Source: Caldifarciminota bacterium (lineage in GTDB: Bacteria; SDB-A). From it: 43,021 nt of DNA. The position numbers and the translations under genes were made by a program. Shown here in pieces: positions 33,302 through 42,182 of this stretch (within the stretch, counting starts at the first letter, position 1; each line of letters opens with the position of its first letter). The notes under the pieces were generated by a model, which worked only from the letters and a program-made list of their open reading frames with translations, was not told where the DNA came from and did not search any database. The DNA lies in contig JAFGIG010000140.1 of assembly GCA_016929715.1 (NCBI GenBank), forward strand, positions 1 to 43,021, in the 5' to 3' direction.

Positions 33302-34948
33302 TCATATTTTTTTAGAATTAATAAGACTTTCAGCGTAATCGAGTGTTTCTTTCGTCATCGTTTTTCCACTCGCCAAAGCCGCGACTGCTTTTATCCTGGC
33401 TTCCCTGTCGTTGGCATATGCAACTGAGGTTTCTGCTCTCTTTTCTGTGATGTTTTTTCTAACTTCAATGTAGTGGTCAGCGAAAGATGCTATCTGGGGA
33501 AGATGTGTTATTGCAATAATTTGCCTTGAAGAGGAAAGATCATGTAAATACTTGCCGACGGCTTGCGCCGTTTTGCCTGAGATTCCTATATCAATTTCGT
33601 CGAAAACAACGACTGGCAGGAGTCTGCTTTGCATCGTTGTGGCTTGTATGGCTAGGGCAATCCTCGAGAGTTCTCCCCCTGACACCACTTTAGAGAGAGC
33701 TTCGGCTCTTATGTCAGGGTTGGCGGAGAAGCTGAAATCGACGTCGTCCTTGCCGGTTGTGTCGAGATAATATCCGCCGATTCTGTTTTCGGCTGATTTT
33801 TTATCGCTAACTATGACTTTGAATTCCGCTCCTTTGAAGCCTAAACTTTCTAGCATGCGGGATATTTTTTCGGTTAATTCCTGGGAATGTTTTTTTCTCT
33901 TTTCGCTTAGAATCAGCGATTTTTCAAGGGCTTCTTTCTCGAGCGCAGACAGCTTCTCTCTTGCGTTTTTAATCGTCTCTTCGGTTATGGAAAACTCAGA
34001 CAAGATATTTTCAATTTCTTCATTTTTTTTAATCAGTTCGTCGAAAGAACAGTTGAATTTTCTCATAGCTGAACTTATCTTCTCGCGCCTTTGCCTCAAT
34101 GAATTCAGTTTTTCGGAATCGAATTCAAAATCGGACATTTTCGACAAAACCCTTTCCAGTTCGTCTCTGACGACACAGAGCTGATCTGTAAGATTAGAAA
34201 TATCCCCGAAAGAAGAATCTATTTGTTCAAGCTGATTCACTTCGGATCTCAACTCTTTTAACAGGGCAAAAATGCCTTTTTCGGAAGAACAGACGATTTC
34301 TTCGCTGTTCATAAGATGGGTTTTGATTTTTTCGAAATTTTCTATTTTTTTTATTGCTGATGAAGTCTCTTCCCATTCGTTCGGTTTTAATCCAAGCTCT
34401 TCCATTTCTCTTTTCTCGTATTGCGCCAGTCTTTTTTTTTCATCTCCAAGAATCTTTTCCCTTTCGAGCCGGGAGAGTTCTTTAGCGGCATTTTTGTAAT
34501 GTTCGTAGGATGACCTATAAATGTCTGCGATACTGTCGTTCCCGCTGAAACAATCGAGGTATTCATAATAGTTTTCAGATTTTAAGAGTTCTGACATCTT
34601 GTTCTGTCCGAACAAAAGCACCGATTTTGACGACAGTTGTCTGATTTGCTGCCGGTCTGCTTTTTCACCGTTTAGAAATAAAGCCGCCCTGCCTTTTTTC
34701 GGTATTTTTATATCATAGATCCTTTGGTTTCCTGAATGGTCTGTCATAACTGTTTTAATTTCTGACAGGGATTTTTCAGGTCTGAAAGCTCTTCTGTCCG
34801 TTTCAAAACCCAGAGAAAGAGAAATAGCGTCAAATATCAGGGATTTGCCGGAGCCCGTTTCGCCTGTGATTATGTTGAAACCCTCTGCAAAGTGTATTTC
34901 CGCTTTCTTGATAGTGGCGATATTTTGTATGGTTATGGATTTAATCAT
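33302..34948 (-). CDS. recN: DNA repair protein RecN
   Basis: RecN is an SMC-like ATPase acting in double-strand break repair. The 548-residue protein starts MIKSITIQNIATIKKAEIHF and has Walker A GETGSGKS. A long helical central region (about 150-390) forms the coiled coil. It ends with the ABC signature VVSGGELSRIALAIQ and Walker B VVFDEIDIGISG. I start it at ATG 34948, which overlaps nadK by eight bases and matches the usual N-terminus; the frame is open to an ATG at 34996. Confidence 0.94.
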   Translation of the reverse strand: MIKSITIQNIATIKKAEIHFAEGFNIITGETGSGKSLIFDAISLSLGFETDRRAFRPEKSLSEIKTVMTDHSGNQRIYDIKIPKKGRAALFLNGEKADRQQIRQLSSKSVLLFGQNKMSELLKSENYYEYLDCFSGNDSIADIYRSSYEHYKNAAKELSRLEREKILGDEKKRLAQYEKREMEELGLKPNEWEETSSAIKKIENFEKIKTHLMNSEEIVCSSEKGIFALLKELRSEVNQLEQIDSSFGDISNLTDQLCVVRDELERVLSKMSDFEFDSEKLNSLRQRREKISSAMRKFNCSFDELIKKNEEIENILSEFSITEETIKNAREKLSALEKEALEKSLILSEKRKKHSQELTEKISRMLESLGFKGAEFKVIVSDKKSAENRIGGYYLDTTGKDDVDFSFSANPDIRAEALSKVVSGGELSRIALAIQATTMQSRLLPVVVFDEIDIGISGKTAQAVGKYLHDLSSSRQIIAITHLPQIASFADHYIEVRKNITEKRAETSVAYANDREARIKAVAALASGKTMTKETLDYAESLINSKKI

Positions 34949-35792
34949 CCCGCATACTGAAATAATAGCACCTTGAGCTTTTTTTGCAACCATCACAGCC
35001 TGTTCTCATTTTCTTGTCGCCGAGTTTGAGTTTGGTCCTAAGCGTCGAGAAATAATCAATGCTGTCAAGCCGCAGTAAAGTTGTATAATCCGGGGATTTG
35101 ACTATCTCGATTTCGTCTCCTTTAGAGATTTTTTTTGCAGTCTGACCGTCTGTGACGACGAACGCAGACTCACTGCACAAAGTTATGTTTACGGCTGATT
35201 TGGCGCTTACAATCAAGGGCCTGAGTGAAAGGGAGTGAGGAGATATTGAATTAATTATCATAAGTTCCATTTCAGGCCGGACTATAGGACCGCCTGCGGA
35301 TAGTGAATAAGCAGTGGATCCGGTTGGAGTTGAAACTATTACGCCGTCTCCGACTATTTCGGTTACAAAAACCCCGTCTACAAAGCACAAAAGGTGTATT
35401 ACTCTGAAAGAAAGTCTAGGCATTACAACTACATCGTTTAGTGCGTCGGAAGATCCGTCAAGCCTCAGGTTCATCCTTTTTTCAAACTTGTAGGATCCGG
35501 ATTCGAGTTCAATGAGAGAAATATCTATGTCTGCGGCTTTTATGTCGGCGAGAAAACCCAGATTTCCGAGATTTATCCCCAGAATGGGTGTATCCCTGTG
35601 AAGGACTGTTTTGGCGGCTTTGAGCATTGTCCCGTCGCCGCCGAGAGAAATAACAAGATCTTCTTTCGGGTTAGGGATTTCTCCGTAAATTATTTGAACT
35701 CCATTTTTCAGAAGAAAAGCTGCTATCTTTTCCACAACAGAGGCATAATCCTTTTTAGGATTTGTCAAAACTCTGACTACTTTGAATTTCAT
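34941..35792 (-). CDS. nadK: NAD kinase with cysteine-containing C-terminal tail
   Basis: NadK makes NADP from NAD. The 283-residue protein has the catalytic GGDGT at 51-55, NLGNLGFL near 74-81, STPTGSTAYSLSAGGPIV near 154-171 and the closing DYFSTLRTKLKLG of the family. Homologues normally end near here. This one adds about 24 residues with C266, C269 and C275 (CDGC, then SSRC), which could bind metal or simply be a tail overlapping the recN start. It lies 10 bases after prmC. Confidence 0.94.
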   Translation of the reverse strand: MKFKVVRVLTNPKKDYASVVEKIAAFLLKNGVQIIYGEIPNPKEDLVISLGGDGTMLKAAKTVLHRDTPILGINLGNLGFLADIKAADIDISLIELESGSYKFEKRMNLRLDGSSDALNDVVVMPRLSFRVIHLLCFVDGVFVTEIVGDGVIVSTPTGSTAYSLSAGGPIVRPEMELMIINSISPHSLSLRPLIVSAKSAVNITLCSESAFVVTDGQTAKKISKGDEIEIVKSPDYTTLLRLDSIDYFSTLRTKLKLGDKKMRTGCDGCKKSSRCYYFSMRDD

Positions 35793-35802
35793 GAATACTC
35801 TT

Positions 35803-36672
35803 TTATTTTACCGCGACAATCACTCTTTCGATTCCCGAAAGATCTCTCTCGCTCCAGACAGAGGCAAAACCTTCTTCCCGTAGAATTTCTGAAGCTGAAT
35901 CCGATTGACAACAGCCGATTTCTGAAAAGAGAAAGCCTCCTTTGGGAAGAATCCTATGAGCTTGTTTGGAGAGCTCTCTGAATGGAACTAGTCCGTCGTG
36001 GCCTCCGTCGAGAGCAAGAATTGGTTCATTGCGTATTACTTCTTCTTCGAGAGACTGAAGATAGGAAGAAGGTATATACGGCGGATTTGCTATGACCGCC
36101 ATTATATTATTCTTGGAAGAGACGGATTTTAGAGCATCGGATCTTATCAAAAATATATTTTGAGAAAATTCTCGGTTGAGGGACAAATTCTTCTTTTGCC
36201 ATTTCACAGCTTCTTCAGAAATCTCAATAGAAAAAAATACAGCACCGGGTAAATTTTTTGAAAGGTAGAGCGAAAGAGCTCCTGATCCAGAATAACAATC
36301 AATAATAGAGCCTTTTATGCCTTTCAGATAAGAAACCGCAATCCTCGCGAAAAAAGCTGTTTCCGGTCTGGGTATGAAAACTCCCGGTCCCACGAGAATT
36401 TCAATGCCGTTGAATGTTTCCTTTCCGGTTATGTATTGTCTCGGAGTTTTGGCTGCCCTTTTTTGGAGAAAATTTAGATATAGAAGAGTTTTTTTCATAT
36501 CCAAAGTGAAATCAGGATTTTCCAATAAATTCTGAACACTTATCTCGGATGCGTGTGAGAGAAAATAATAGGCTTCATCGAGAAAGCATTCTATCCCATT
36601 GGATTTGAGCAAAGCGGAACCTTTGTCTATCAAATCGGTTATATTGTTTTGACAAGCCAAAGATGTATTCAT
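35803..36672 (-). CDS. prmC: Peptide chain release factor N5-glutamine methyltransferase
   Basis: PrmC methylates the glutamine of the GGQ motif in release factors. The 289-residue protein has an N-terminal helical domain (about 1-80), then a SAM-binding fold with DCYSGSGALSL near 125-135 and the amide-binding NPPY at 196-199. It overlaps prfA, its substrate's gene, by four bases (ATGA), the usual arrangement. Confidence 0.96.
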   Translation of the reverse strand: MNTSLACQNNITDLIDKGSALLKSNGIECFLDEAYYFLSHASEISVQNLLENPDFTLDMKKTLLYLNFLQKRAAKTPRQYITGKETFNGIEILVGPGVFIPRPETAFFARIAVSYLKGIKGSIIDCYSGSGALSLYLSKNLPGAVFFSIEISEEAVKWQKKNLSLNREFSQNIFLIRSDALKSVSSKNNIMAVIANPPYIPSSYLQSLEEEVIRNEPILALDGGHDGLVPFRELSKQAHRILPKGGFLFSEIGCCQSDSASEILREEGFASVWSERDLSGIERVIVAVK

Positions 36673-37760
36673 AATCCTATTTCCGAAATTTTTCTGTTTC
36701 GTTCATCCTCTAAGAGCATCGAGATGACTGGTTCGAGAGCTCCGCCGAGTATTTCTTCGAGTCTGTGAATGGAAAAATTTATTCTGTGATCTGTAACTCT
36801 CTTTTGAGGAAAATTATAGGTTCTTATGCGTTCGCATCTGTCGCCTTTGCCGACCTGTGATCTTCTCTGACTCGTGATTTTCTCGGTCTCTTCCCCGAGT
36901 TTTATGTCATAAAGTCTTGCTTTGAGGACTTTATATGCTTTTTCTCTGTTTTTTATCTGGCTTCTCTCTTCCTGACACACGACTGCCAAACCGGAAGGAA
37001 TGTGAGTCAGCCGAACGGCAGTCGAAAGTTTGTTTACATTCTGTCCGCCGGGCCCGGAAGAGTGAAAAAAGTCCATTTTTATGTCCTTTGGGTCAATTTG
37101 TATTTCGACTTCTTCCGGTTCGGGAAGAATGGCTATCGTTATTGTCGAAGTGTGAATTCTGCCGCCTGATTCCGTAGTGGGAACTCGCTGGACTCTGTGG
37201 ACTCCGGACTCAAATTTCATTTTCTTATAGACGTCTTTGCCTGAGACAGAGAATACGCATTCTTTAAGCCCTCCGAGTTCACTTTTGTGAATGTCGATTA
37301 TTTCGGTTTTCCAGTTATTATCTTCGGCGAATCTTTGATACATCCTGAACATGTCACCGGCGAAAAGCGCCGCTTCCTCTCCTCCTGCTGCCGGTCTGAT
37401 TTCAACTATTATGTTTCTTGAATCAAGAGGATCATTGGGGACAAGGTGAAACAGCAAACCTTCAATTTTTCTCCTTAGAGAGTCTGAGATTTCCTTTTCT
37501 TCGATTTCGGCAAGCTCCAGCAGTTCATTATCTTTCTCGGATGAAATAATACTTCTCGTCTCCTCGAGTTTTTTTTTCAGGGAGTCAATTTCATCGGCTA
37601 AGGATACTATTGGGTCGAGTTCGGATTTTTCCTTGAGAAGACGCAGATATTTTTTTTGGTCGGCAAACACTGCCTGTTCGGATATTTCCGCATCGACCGC
37701 GTTTTGCCTTGTTCTCGCTTTTTGCACAAAATCGTCGAGTCTCGGATTTTCAAGAGACAT
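36669..37760 (-). CDS. prfA: Peptide chain release factor 1
   Basis: RF1 ends translation at UAA and UAG. The 363-residue protein has the stop-reading PxT motif (PTT, 184-186) in QRVPTTESGGRIHTST, and GGQ at 228-230 in SSGPGGQNVNK, which triggers peptide release. The PxT motif marks it as RF1, not RF2. The start lies 11 bases inside the DUF1385 gene upstream; prmC follows directly. Confidence 0.97.
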   Translation of the reverse strand: MSLENPRLDDFVQKARTRQNAVDAEISEQAVFADQKKYLRLLKEKSELDPIVSLADEIDSLKKKLEETRSIISSEKDNELLELAEIEEKEISDSLRRKIEGLLFHLVPNDPLDSRNIIVEIRPAAGGEEAALFAGDMFRMYQRFAEDNNWKTEIIDIHKSELGGLKECVFSVSGKDVYKKMKFESGVHRVQRVPTTESGGRIHTSTITIAILPEPEEVEIQIDPKDIKMDFFHSSGPGGQNVNKLSTAVRLTHIPSGLAVVCQEERSQIKNREKAYKVLKARLYDIKLGEETEKITSQRRSQVGKGDRCERIRTYNFPQKRVTDHRINFSIHRLEEILGGALEPVISMLLEDERNRKISEIGL

Positions 37761-38649
37761 CCGAAAATTCCTCTATAGAAGCTTTCAAGGCGCTGATGCT
37801 CACTTCCATTTGCCTGCTGTCCGGCTGTTTTGTCGTGATTTTCTGCATTAATAAACCCGGAAGAATCAGTGACCTGAAAATTGGGTTTTTCAGATGTTTC
37901 GAGCCGGCGCGGTTGAATTCATAAGCCAGTCCTGCAATAAAAGGGATGTAAAATATATGAACTAAAGTCCTTGTCCAAGGCGTATTCGAAATATTTAGCA
38001 TGTTAAAAATCAAAGTGTCGAATAAAGCGCTGAACAACACCGCAAAAATTACGGTCACGAGAATTAGGCTGGTGCCGCATCTTGGGTGCTCCTTTTGATA
38101 ATTTAGTGCATTTTCCGGCGTAAGTTCCTGTCCCGATTCATAGCAGTATATAGCCTTATGCTCGGCGCCGTGATACTCAAAAACCCTTCTGACATCCTTG
38201 ATTAAAGATATGCCGAGGACGTAAAGAATGAAAAAAACGAGTCTGAATGAGCCGACTATGAGATTTAACAGAAACTGGTTATTCTTGTAAACCGCCGGGA
38301 ATAGGAATTTTGATGCAATAAGAGGCAGGCTGAAAAAAATCAAAACAGCCGCTATAAGGGAAACTATCATCAGAAAATCGTCTTTCCATGTCTTTTTCGC
38401 ATCTTGGGTTAGAATCTGTGAGGACATTTCAAGAGCTTTGTATCCTAAAGACATAGTCTCAAAGAGAACAACAAAACCTCTAATCAGAGGCATCCTTGCA
38501 AAAGAATGCTTTTCGAGAAATGATTTTCTTTTCCATTTTCTCGTCACTATTGTGCCGTCATTTTGACGGACGGAAAGAGACCAGCTCATGGGAGTCATCA
38601 TCATAACTCCTTCGAGAATAGCCTGTCCTCCGACTTTTATCAGACTCAT
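37750..38649 (-). CDS. DUF1385 membrane protein
   Basis: This 299-residue conserved membrane protein has VGGQAILEGVMM at 6-17, about four membrane segments (near 95-115, 122-150, 195-220 and 225-245) and the hallmark YHGAEHKAIYCYE near 160-172. The His and Glu there hint at a metal site, but function is unknown. In many bacteria it sits beside prfA-prmC, or rpmE, as it does here, so it is likely part of that conserved cluster. Confidence 0.92.
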   Translation of the reverse strand: MSLIKVGGQAILEGVMMMTPMSWSLSVRQNDGTIVTRKWKRKSFLEKHSFARMPLIRGFVVLFETMSLGYKALEMSSQILTQDAKKTWKDDFLMIVSLIAAVLIFFSLPLIASKFLFPAVYKNNQFLLNLIVGSFRLVFFILYVLGISLIKDVRRVFEYHGAEHKAIYCYESGQELTPENALNYQKEHPRCGTSLILVTVIFAVLFSALFDTLIFNMLNISNTPWTRTLVHIFYIPFIAGLAYEFNRAGSKHLKNPIFRSLILPGLLMQKITTKQPDSRQMEVSISALKASIEEFSDVS

Positions 38650-38652
38650 GTT

Positions 38653-39066
38653 TTAGTTCTTGATAATTATCACCGTGTCGACGGCAGTGTCCGATATGCC
38701 ATTAGTGTTGGATACTTCCAGAGCGATGATTTTAGTTATTGGAAACGATTGGTTTGTATCAAGCGTGTATGAAATTGAAGGCGGAGAAGAGAGGATTGAC
38801 TGAAGGCTTGTCCAATTTTCCCATACTACAGAGTCGGGGTTTAGTCCGTAATCCCAAGTAAATCTTGCCCAAAGGTCTGATACGGGAACTCCGGAGCAAC
38901 GGCTTCCCGAAGCGTCAATTGTAAAAAGGGCATTAGAAATCAAAGCGGTATCCGGGGTGACGTTAAGTGATGCTATTGGTTTTGCCTGAGGAGAGAGCGG
39001 ATCTTTAGAGCAGGAAAACACCGCGATCAAAAAAACAAACACCGCAGTTCCGTAAAACTTCTTCAT
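38653..39066 (-). CDS. Lipoprotein with PKD-like domain
   Basis: This 137-residue protein has a lipoprotein signal ending AVFSCS (Cys20). It is followed by one PKD/Ig-like beta domain: FTIDASGSRCSG, then WARFTWDYG and the final DTAVDTVIIIKN. PKD domains serve in surface adhesion or binding. It overlaps the CRP-like gene by four bases (ATGA) and ends three bases before the DUF1385 start. Confidence 0.75.
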   Translation of the reverse strand: MKKFYGTAVFVFLIAVFSCSKDPLSPQAKPIASLNVTPDTALISNALFTIDASGSRCSGVPVSDLWARFTWDYGLNPDSVVWENWTSLQSILSSPPSISYTLDTNQSFPITKIIALEVSNTNGISDTAVDTVIIIKN

Positions 39067-39722
39067 AGCTGGCTCTCAGTTTCGAATTTGGTTTTAAGCT
39101 TAATGTAACGTATGAACTCTTTAAGTTTTTCTATGTTTACTCTTATTTTATCTTCCTGATAGCTTATAACCTCCGATTCCATGAGATTTTCTATCATTTT
39201 TCTCGCCGAGCTGTCTTTGATGCCCACGCTGGCGGCAATGCCTTCAGGGTCAATGTTAATTGTCAGGACGGAATCGTCTGTTTTATTCTCAGCGAAACTC
39301 TGGGCTTTGTTCAAAAGGACGGTTGCAAATCTGAGTTCGTCATCGGGAATCGCGAGCAGTTTAAACTGATTGGATGTCACCCTGAGCCTTGAAATAAGTT
39401 CGTTGACGACGAATTCAATAAACGGATTTTTTCTGATGTTAGATATAAATGCCTCTTTGTCAAAAATGACAAGCTCTACATCAGTAGATGCTTCCGCGCT
39501 CGCGGATCTAGGAGATTGATCGAGAATGGCCATCTCTCCGAAAAAATTTCCCTCTTTCAGAACCGCCAGAGTATGCTGTATCCTGCCTGTAAGCTTGTAA
39601 ATCCTTACATTTCCGGATTTGATAAGATACATTTCATTTCCTGTGTCGCCTTCACTGAAAATAATTTCTCCTTTTTTATAGAAAATTTTCTTTTCAGATA
39701 TGTCGACTGTGTCTTCTTTCAT
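39063..39722 (-). CDS. CRP/FNR-family transcription regulator
   Basis: This 219-residue protein has a cyclic-nucleotide-binding domain (about 10-125) with GEIIFSEGDTGNEMYLIKSG, FFGEMAIL and PRSASAEA. A C-terminal winged helix (about 140-210) contains IAASVGIKDSSARKMIENLM. In CRP, GEL/IA plus PRSAT binds cAMP; this GEM-PRSAS version could too, but the ligand is not shown. No FNR-type cysteine cluster is seen. It has its own promoter and lies next to the phosphotransbutyrylase gene. Confidence 0.9.
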   Translation of the reverse strand: MKEDTVDISEKKIFYKKGEIIFSEGDTGNEMYLIKSGNVRIYKLTGRIQHTLAVLKEGNFFGEMAILDQSPRSASAEASTDVELVIFDKEAFISNIRKNPFIEFVVNELISRLRVTSNQFKLLAIPDDELRFATVLLNKAQSFAENKTDDSVLTINIDPEGIAASVGIKDSSARKMIENLMESEVISYQEDKIRVNIEKLKEFIRYIKLKTKFETESQL

Positions 39723-39745
39723 ATTTTTTCCGTTTGTTGCGTTGA

Positions 39746-39774
39746 ATTATCTGTTAAATCCCCTGAAAATGCAA
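39746..39774 (-). promoter_or_regulatory. Promoter of the CRP-like gene
   Basis: TTGCAT (39769-39774), a 17-base spacer and GATAAT (39746-39751) on the minus strand, 23 bases before the ATG. The -35 lies within the last bases of the ptb gene. Confidence 0.45.
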
Positions 39775-39778
39775 ATCA

Positions 39779-40702
39779 TTATGAACAATCAGCGGCCTTG
39801 CCTGATTGAGCGAGAAGCGATCCGAGAGCGATGGAATTGAGCTTTGTTTTAGGTTCATCCGACCTCGACAGCATAACGACCGGTTTAGATGTGCCGAGAA
39901 TAGCCCCCGCGGCTTGAGCGGAAGCCAGATATATGAGTGATTTTGCGAGCATGTTACCTGCGGACATTGAAGGAACCATGAAAATGTCAGCATCTCCGGC
40001 CACAGGAGATTTGATGTTTTTATGCGTTGCTGATTCTGAAGACAGAGCCGCGTCTATCGCGAGAGGTCCGTCTACGACGCAATTTTTTATCTGCCCGTTA
40101 AAATTCATCTTGCTCATCTGAGCTGCATCAACTGTTTCAGGTTGTTTTTCAGAAACTGTTTCGACACCAGCCAGAACAGCCACCTTAGGGTTGACGATGC
40201 CTAGTTTCTCGCAAAGTCTGACTGAATTTTCAAGGATGTGAATCTTTGCCCCGATATCGGGGTGTTCATTCATTCCTCCGTCCGTTACTATTAGGAGTTT
40301 GTGGTATGAAGGCAGAGACAGTATTGCCGCGTGGCTTAGCAGCTGAGAAGATCTCAGGCCGTATTCCTTGTCGAGGACGTTTTTTAAAAACTTGGAAGTG
40401 GAAACAAGCCCTTTCATAAGAAAATCAGCCTGGCCGCTGCTGACAGCCGAAACTGCCTGCCGGACGGCTTCATTTTCGTCTTTTACGTCGACAATCTCGA
40501 ATCGACTGTTTTCGATTCCGATTTTTTTCAACAAATCGACAATGACCCCTTTGTCGCCGAAGAGAAGGGGGTAAGCTAAATCAATATCGACGGCTCTGGC
40601 AATGGCTTCGAGAACGTTTTCATCCTCAGCGCACGCGACGGACAATATTTTTTTGCCGCCGGAGACAGCTTTTTTTACGAGTTCTTCCATGTTTTTTATC
40701 AT
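39779..40702 (-). CDS. ptb: Phosphate butyryltransferase (phosphotransbutyrylase)
   Basis: This 307-residue enzyme of the phosphate acetyl/butyryltransferase family interchanges acyl-CoA and acyl phosphate. It has DFLMKGLVSTSKFLKNVL, the long LLIVTDGGMNEHPD segment and DADIFMVPSMSAGNML near the C-terminus. Length and motifs fit Ptb better than Pta. No butyrate or acetate kinase is adjacent. It lies 58 bases after the 2-oxoacid:ferredoxin oxidoreductase genes and may turn their acyl-CoA product into acyl phosphate for ATP. Confidence 0.9.
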   Translation of the reverse strand: MIKNMEELVKKAVSGGKKILSVACAEDENVLEAIARAVDIDLAYPLLFGDKGVIVDLLKKIGIENSRFEIVDVKDENEAVRQAVSAVSSGQADFLMKGLVSTSKFLKNVLDKEYGLRSSQLLSHAAILSLPSYHKLLIVTDGGMNEHPDIGAKIHILENSVRLCEKLGIVNPKVAVLAGVETVSEKQPETVDAAQMSKMNFNGQIKNCVVDGPLAIDAALSSESATHKNIKSPVAGDADIFMVPSMSAGNMLAKSLIYLASAQAAGAILGTSKPVVMLSRSDEPKTKLNSIALGSLLAQSGKAADCS

Positions 40703-40731
40703 AAAAACACCTCTTGGGTTTTAACCGGCTT

Positions 40732-40760
40732 ATTATACTAACCCTTAAAAAGTATCTATA
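40732..40760 (-). promoter_or_regulatory. Candidate promoter of ptb
   Basis: A perfect TATAAT (40732-40737) in the gap between the oxidoreductase and ptb genes, preceded by T-A-G. The -35 is poor (TGATAT at about 40755-40760). AGAGGTG stands before the ptb ATG. Confidence 0.3.
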
Positions 40761-42182
40761 TCACTGAGAAAGCGTTAAGCCTTTCTCCAAAGCTTTCTTG
40801 TTTATGTCGATTAGGTTTTCTTTCGTTATGTGGATCTTGAAAGCGTCGAAAAGCGATGTTTTGTCGAGCATGCCGGTTTTTCCTATAAGAGCGCCGATGA
40901 TTAGGGAATTAGTCACTTTTGTGCTTTTGAGTTCTTTGTCAGCGATATCGCTGAAAGGTTTTGCCAAAACCTCCACATCTTTTCGAGAAACGCCTTTTTT
41001 TACGAGGGTTGTGTCTATTATTATAAGTCCACCCGTAGCAACGTCTTTTTCAAATTTTTCGAGTGACGGCTGATTCATTGCAATAAGGATATCAGGTTTG
41101 TCAACGCTCGGATTCGATATTTTTCCGTTTTTGATAACTACGTGACAATTTGCTGTCCCTCCCCTCATTTCGGGTCCATATGAAGGAATCCAAGTAACTT
41201 CTTTGCCTGTCAGCATTGCCGCTTCTGCGAGAAGGACGCCGAGCATTAAAATACCCTGTCCGCCGAAACCGGCGATTTTAATCCTGGGTTCTTCATAAAG
41301 GGCTTTCAAAGGTTTTGGCGCGGGGTAGGATTTGCTTTCAATGTCCAGTTCGAGCGCTTGAGATATTTTTGATTTGTCCCAGAGTGGTTCTTTAATTTTG
41401 ATTTTCTCTCTTTCCGAAGATACATCTTTGAAAACATTTACTGGAAAATAAGGGAGCTGATTTTCTTCTATCCATTTCAGGGAATCGACAGGAGACACTT
41501 TCCATCCGGAAGGGCATTGCGAGAGTATTTCTACGAATGAAAATCCCTTGTTGTCAACCTGAAGTTGAAGGGCTTTTCTTATGGCTTGTCTGGTTTTTAT
41601 TCTGTTTTTAGTGTCATGAAGGCTGACTCTTTCAACATAGACGGGCGCTTCGAGCTGAGAAATCAATTCAGCCATTCTCAACGGATGTCCTTCATTTGCA
41701 GGATTTCTGCCGTAAGGCGATGTCGTGGTTTTTTGACCCACTAAAGTAGTAGGAGCCATCTGTCCGCCAGTCATACCGTAAATGCTGTTGTTCACGAAAA
41801 AGACTGATATTCCTTCTCCTCTGTTGGCGGCGTGCAGGATCTCGTTTCCGCCTATCGCCGCAAGGTCTCCGTCGCCCTGGTAGCTGATTACTATTGTATC
41901 CGGTTTGGCCCTTTTTATTCCAGTTGCCACCGCAGGAGCCCTTCCGTGGGGTGCCTGCTGGTGTCCGCAATCGAAATAATAATATCCGAAAACGCTGCAG
42001 CCGACGGGGCTGACCCAGATGGTTTTTTCTGCTATACCGAAATCCTCGATGGCTTCGGCTATCATTTTATGAACTATTCCGTGCCCGCAGCCGGGACAGT
42101 AGTGGGTTGACTTCTTATCCGGGCTGGGATTTCTGAAAAAAATGTCATAAAAGCCTTTAGGTTTTCTGAGGACTTTGCCCAT
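40761..42182 (-). CDS. 2-Oxoacid:ferredoxin oxidoreductase, fused beta and gamma subunits
   Basis: This 473-residue protein joins two subunits that are often separate. Residues about 1-270 are the thiamine-diphosphate beta subunit: YCPGCGHGIVHK, SYQGDGDLAAIGGNE, then NNSIYGMTGGQMAPTT. Residues about 295-470 are the gamma subunit with GFGGQGILMLG and EMRGGTANCHV. It oxidatively decarboxylates a 2-oxoacid to acyl-CoA, passing electrons to ferredoxin. Fused beta-gamma is known in VOR/KOR-type enzymes. It overlaps the alpha gene by one base (TAATG). The substrate (2-oxoisovalerate or 2-oxoglutarate) is not fixed by motifs I can see. Confidence 0.92.
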   Translation of the reverse strand: MGKVLRKPKGFYDIFFRNPSPDKKSTHYCPGCGHGIVHKMIAEAIEDFGIAEKTIWVSPVGCSVFGYYYFDCGHQQAPHGRAPAVATGIKRAKPDTIVISYQGDGDLAAIGGNEILHAANRGEGISVFFVNNSIYGMTGGQMAPTTLVGQKTTTSPYGRNPANEGHPLRMAELISQLEAPVYVERVSLHDTKNRIKTRQAIRKALQLQVDNKGFSFVEILSQCPSGWKVSPVDSLKWIEENQLPYFPVNVFKDVSSEREKIKIKEPLWDKSKISQALELDIESKSYPAPKPLKALYEEPRIKIAGFGGQGILMLGVLLAEAAMLTGKEVTWIPSYGPEMRGGTANCHVVIKNGKISNPSVDKPDILIAMNQPSLEKFEKDVATGGLIIIDTTLVKKGVSRKDVEVLAKPFSDIADKELKSTKVTNSLIIGALIGKTGMLDKTSLFDAFKIHITKENLIDINKKALEKGLTLSQ

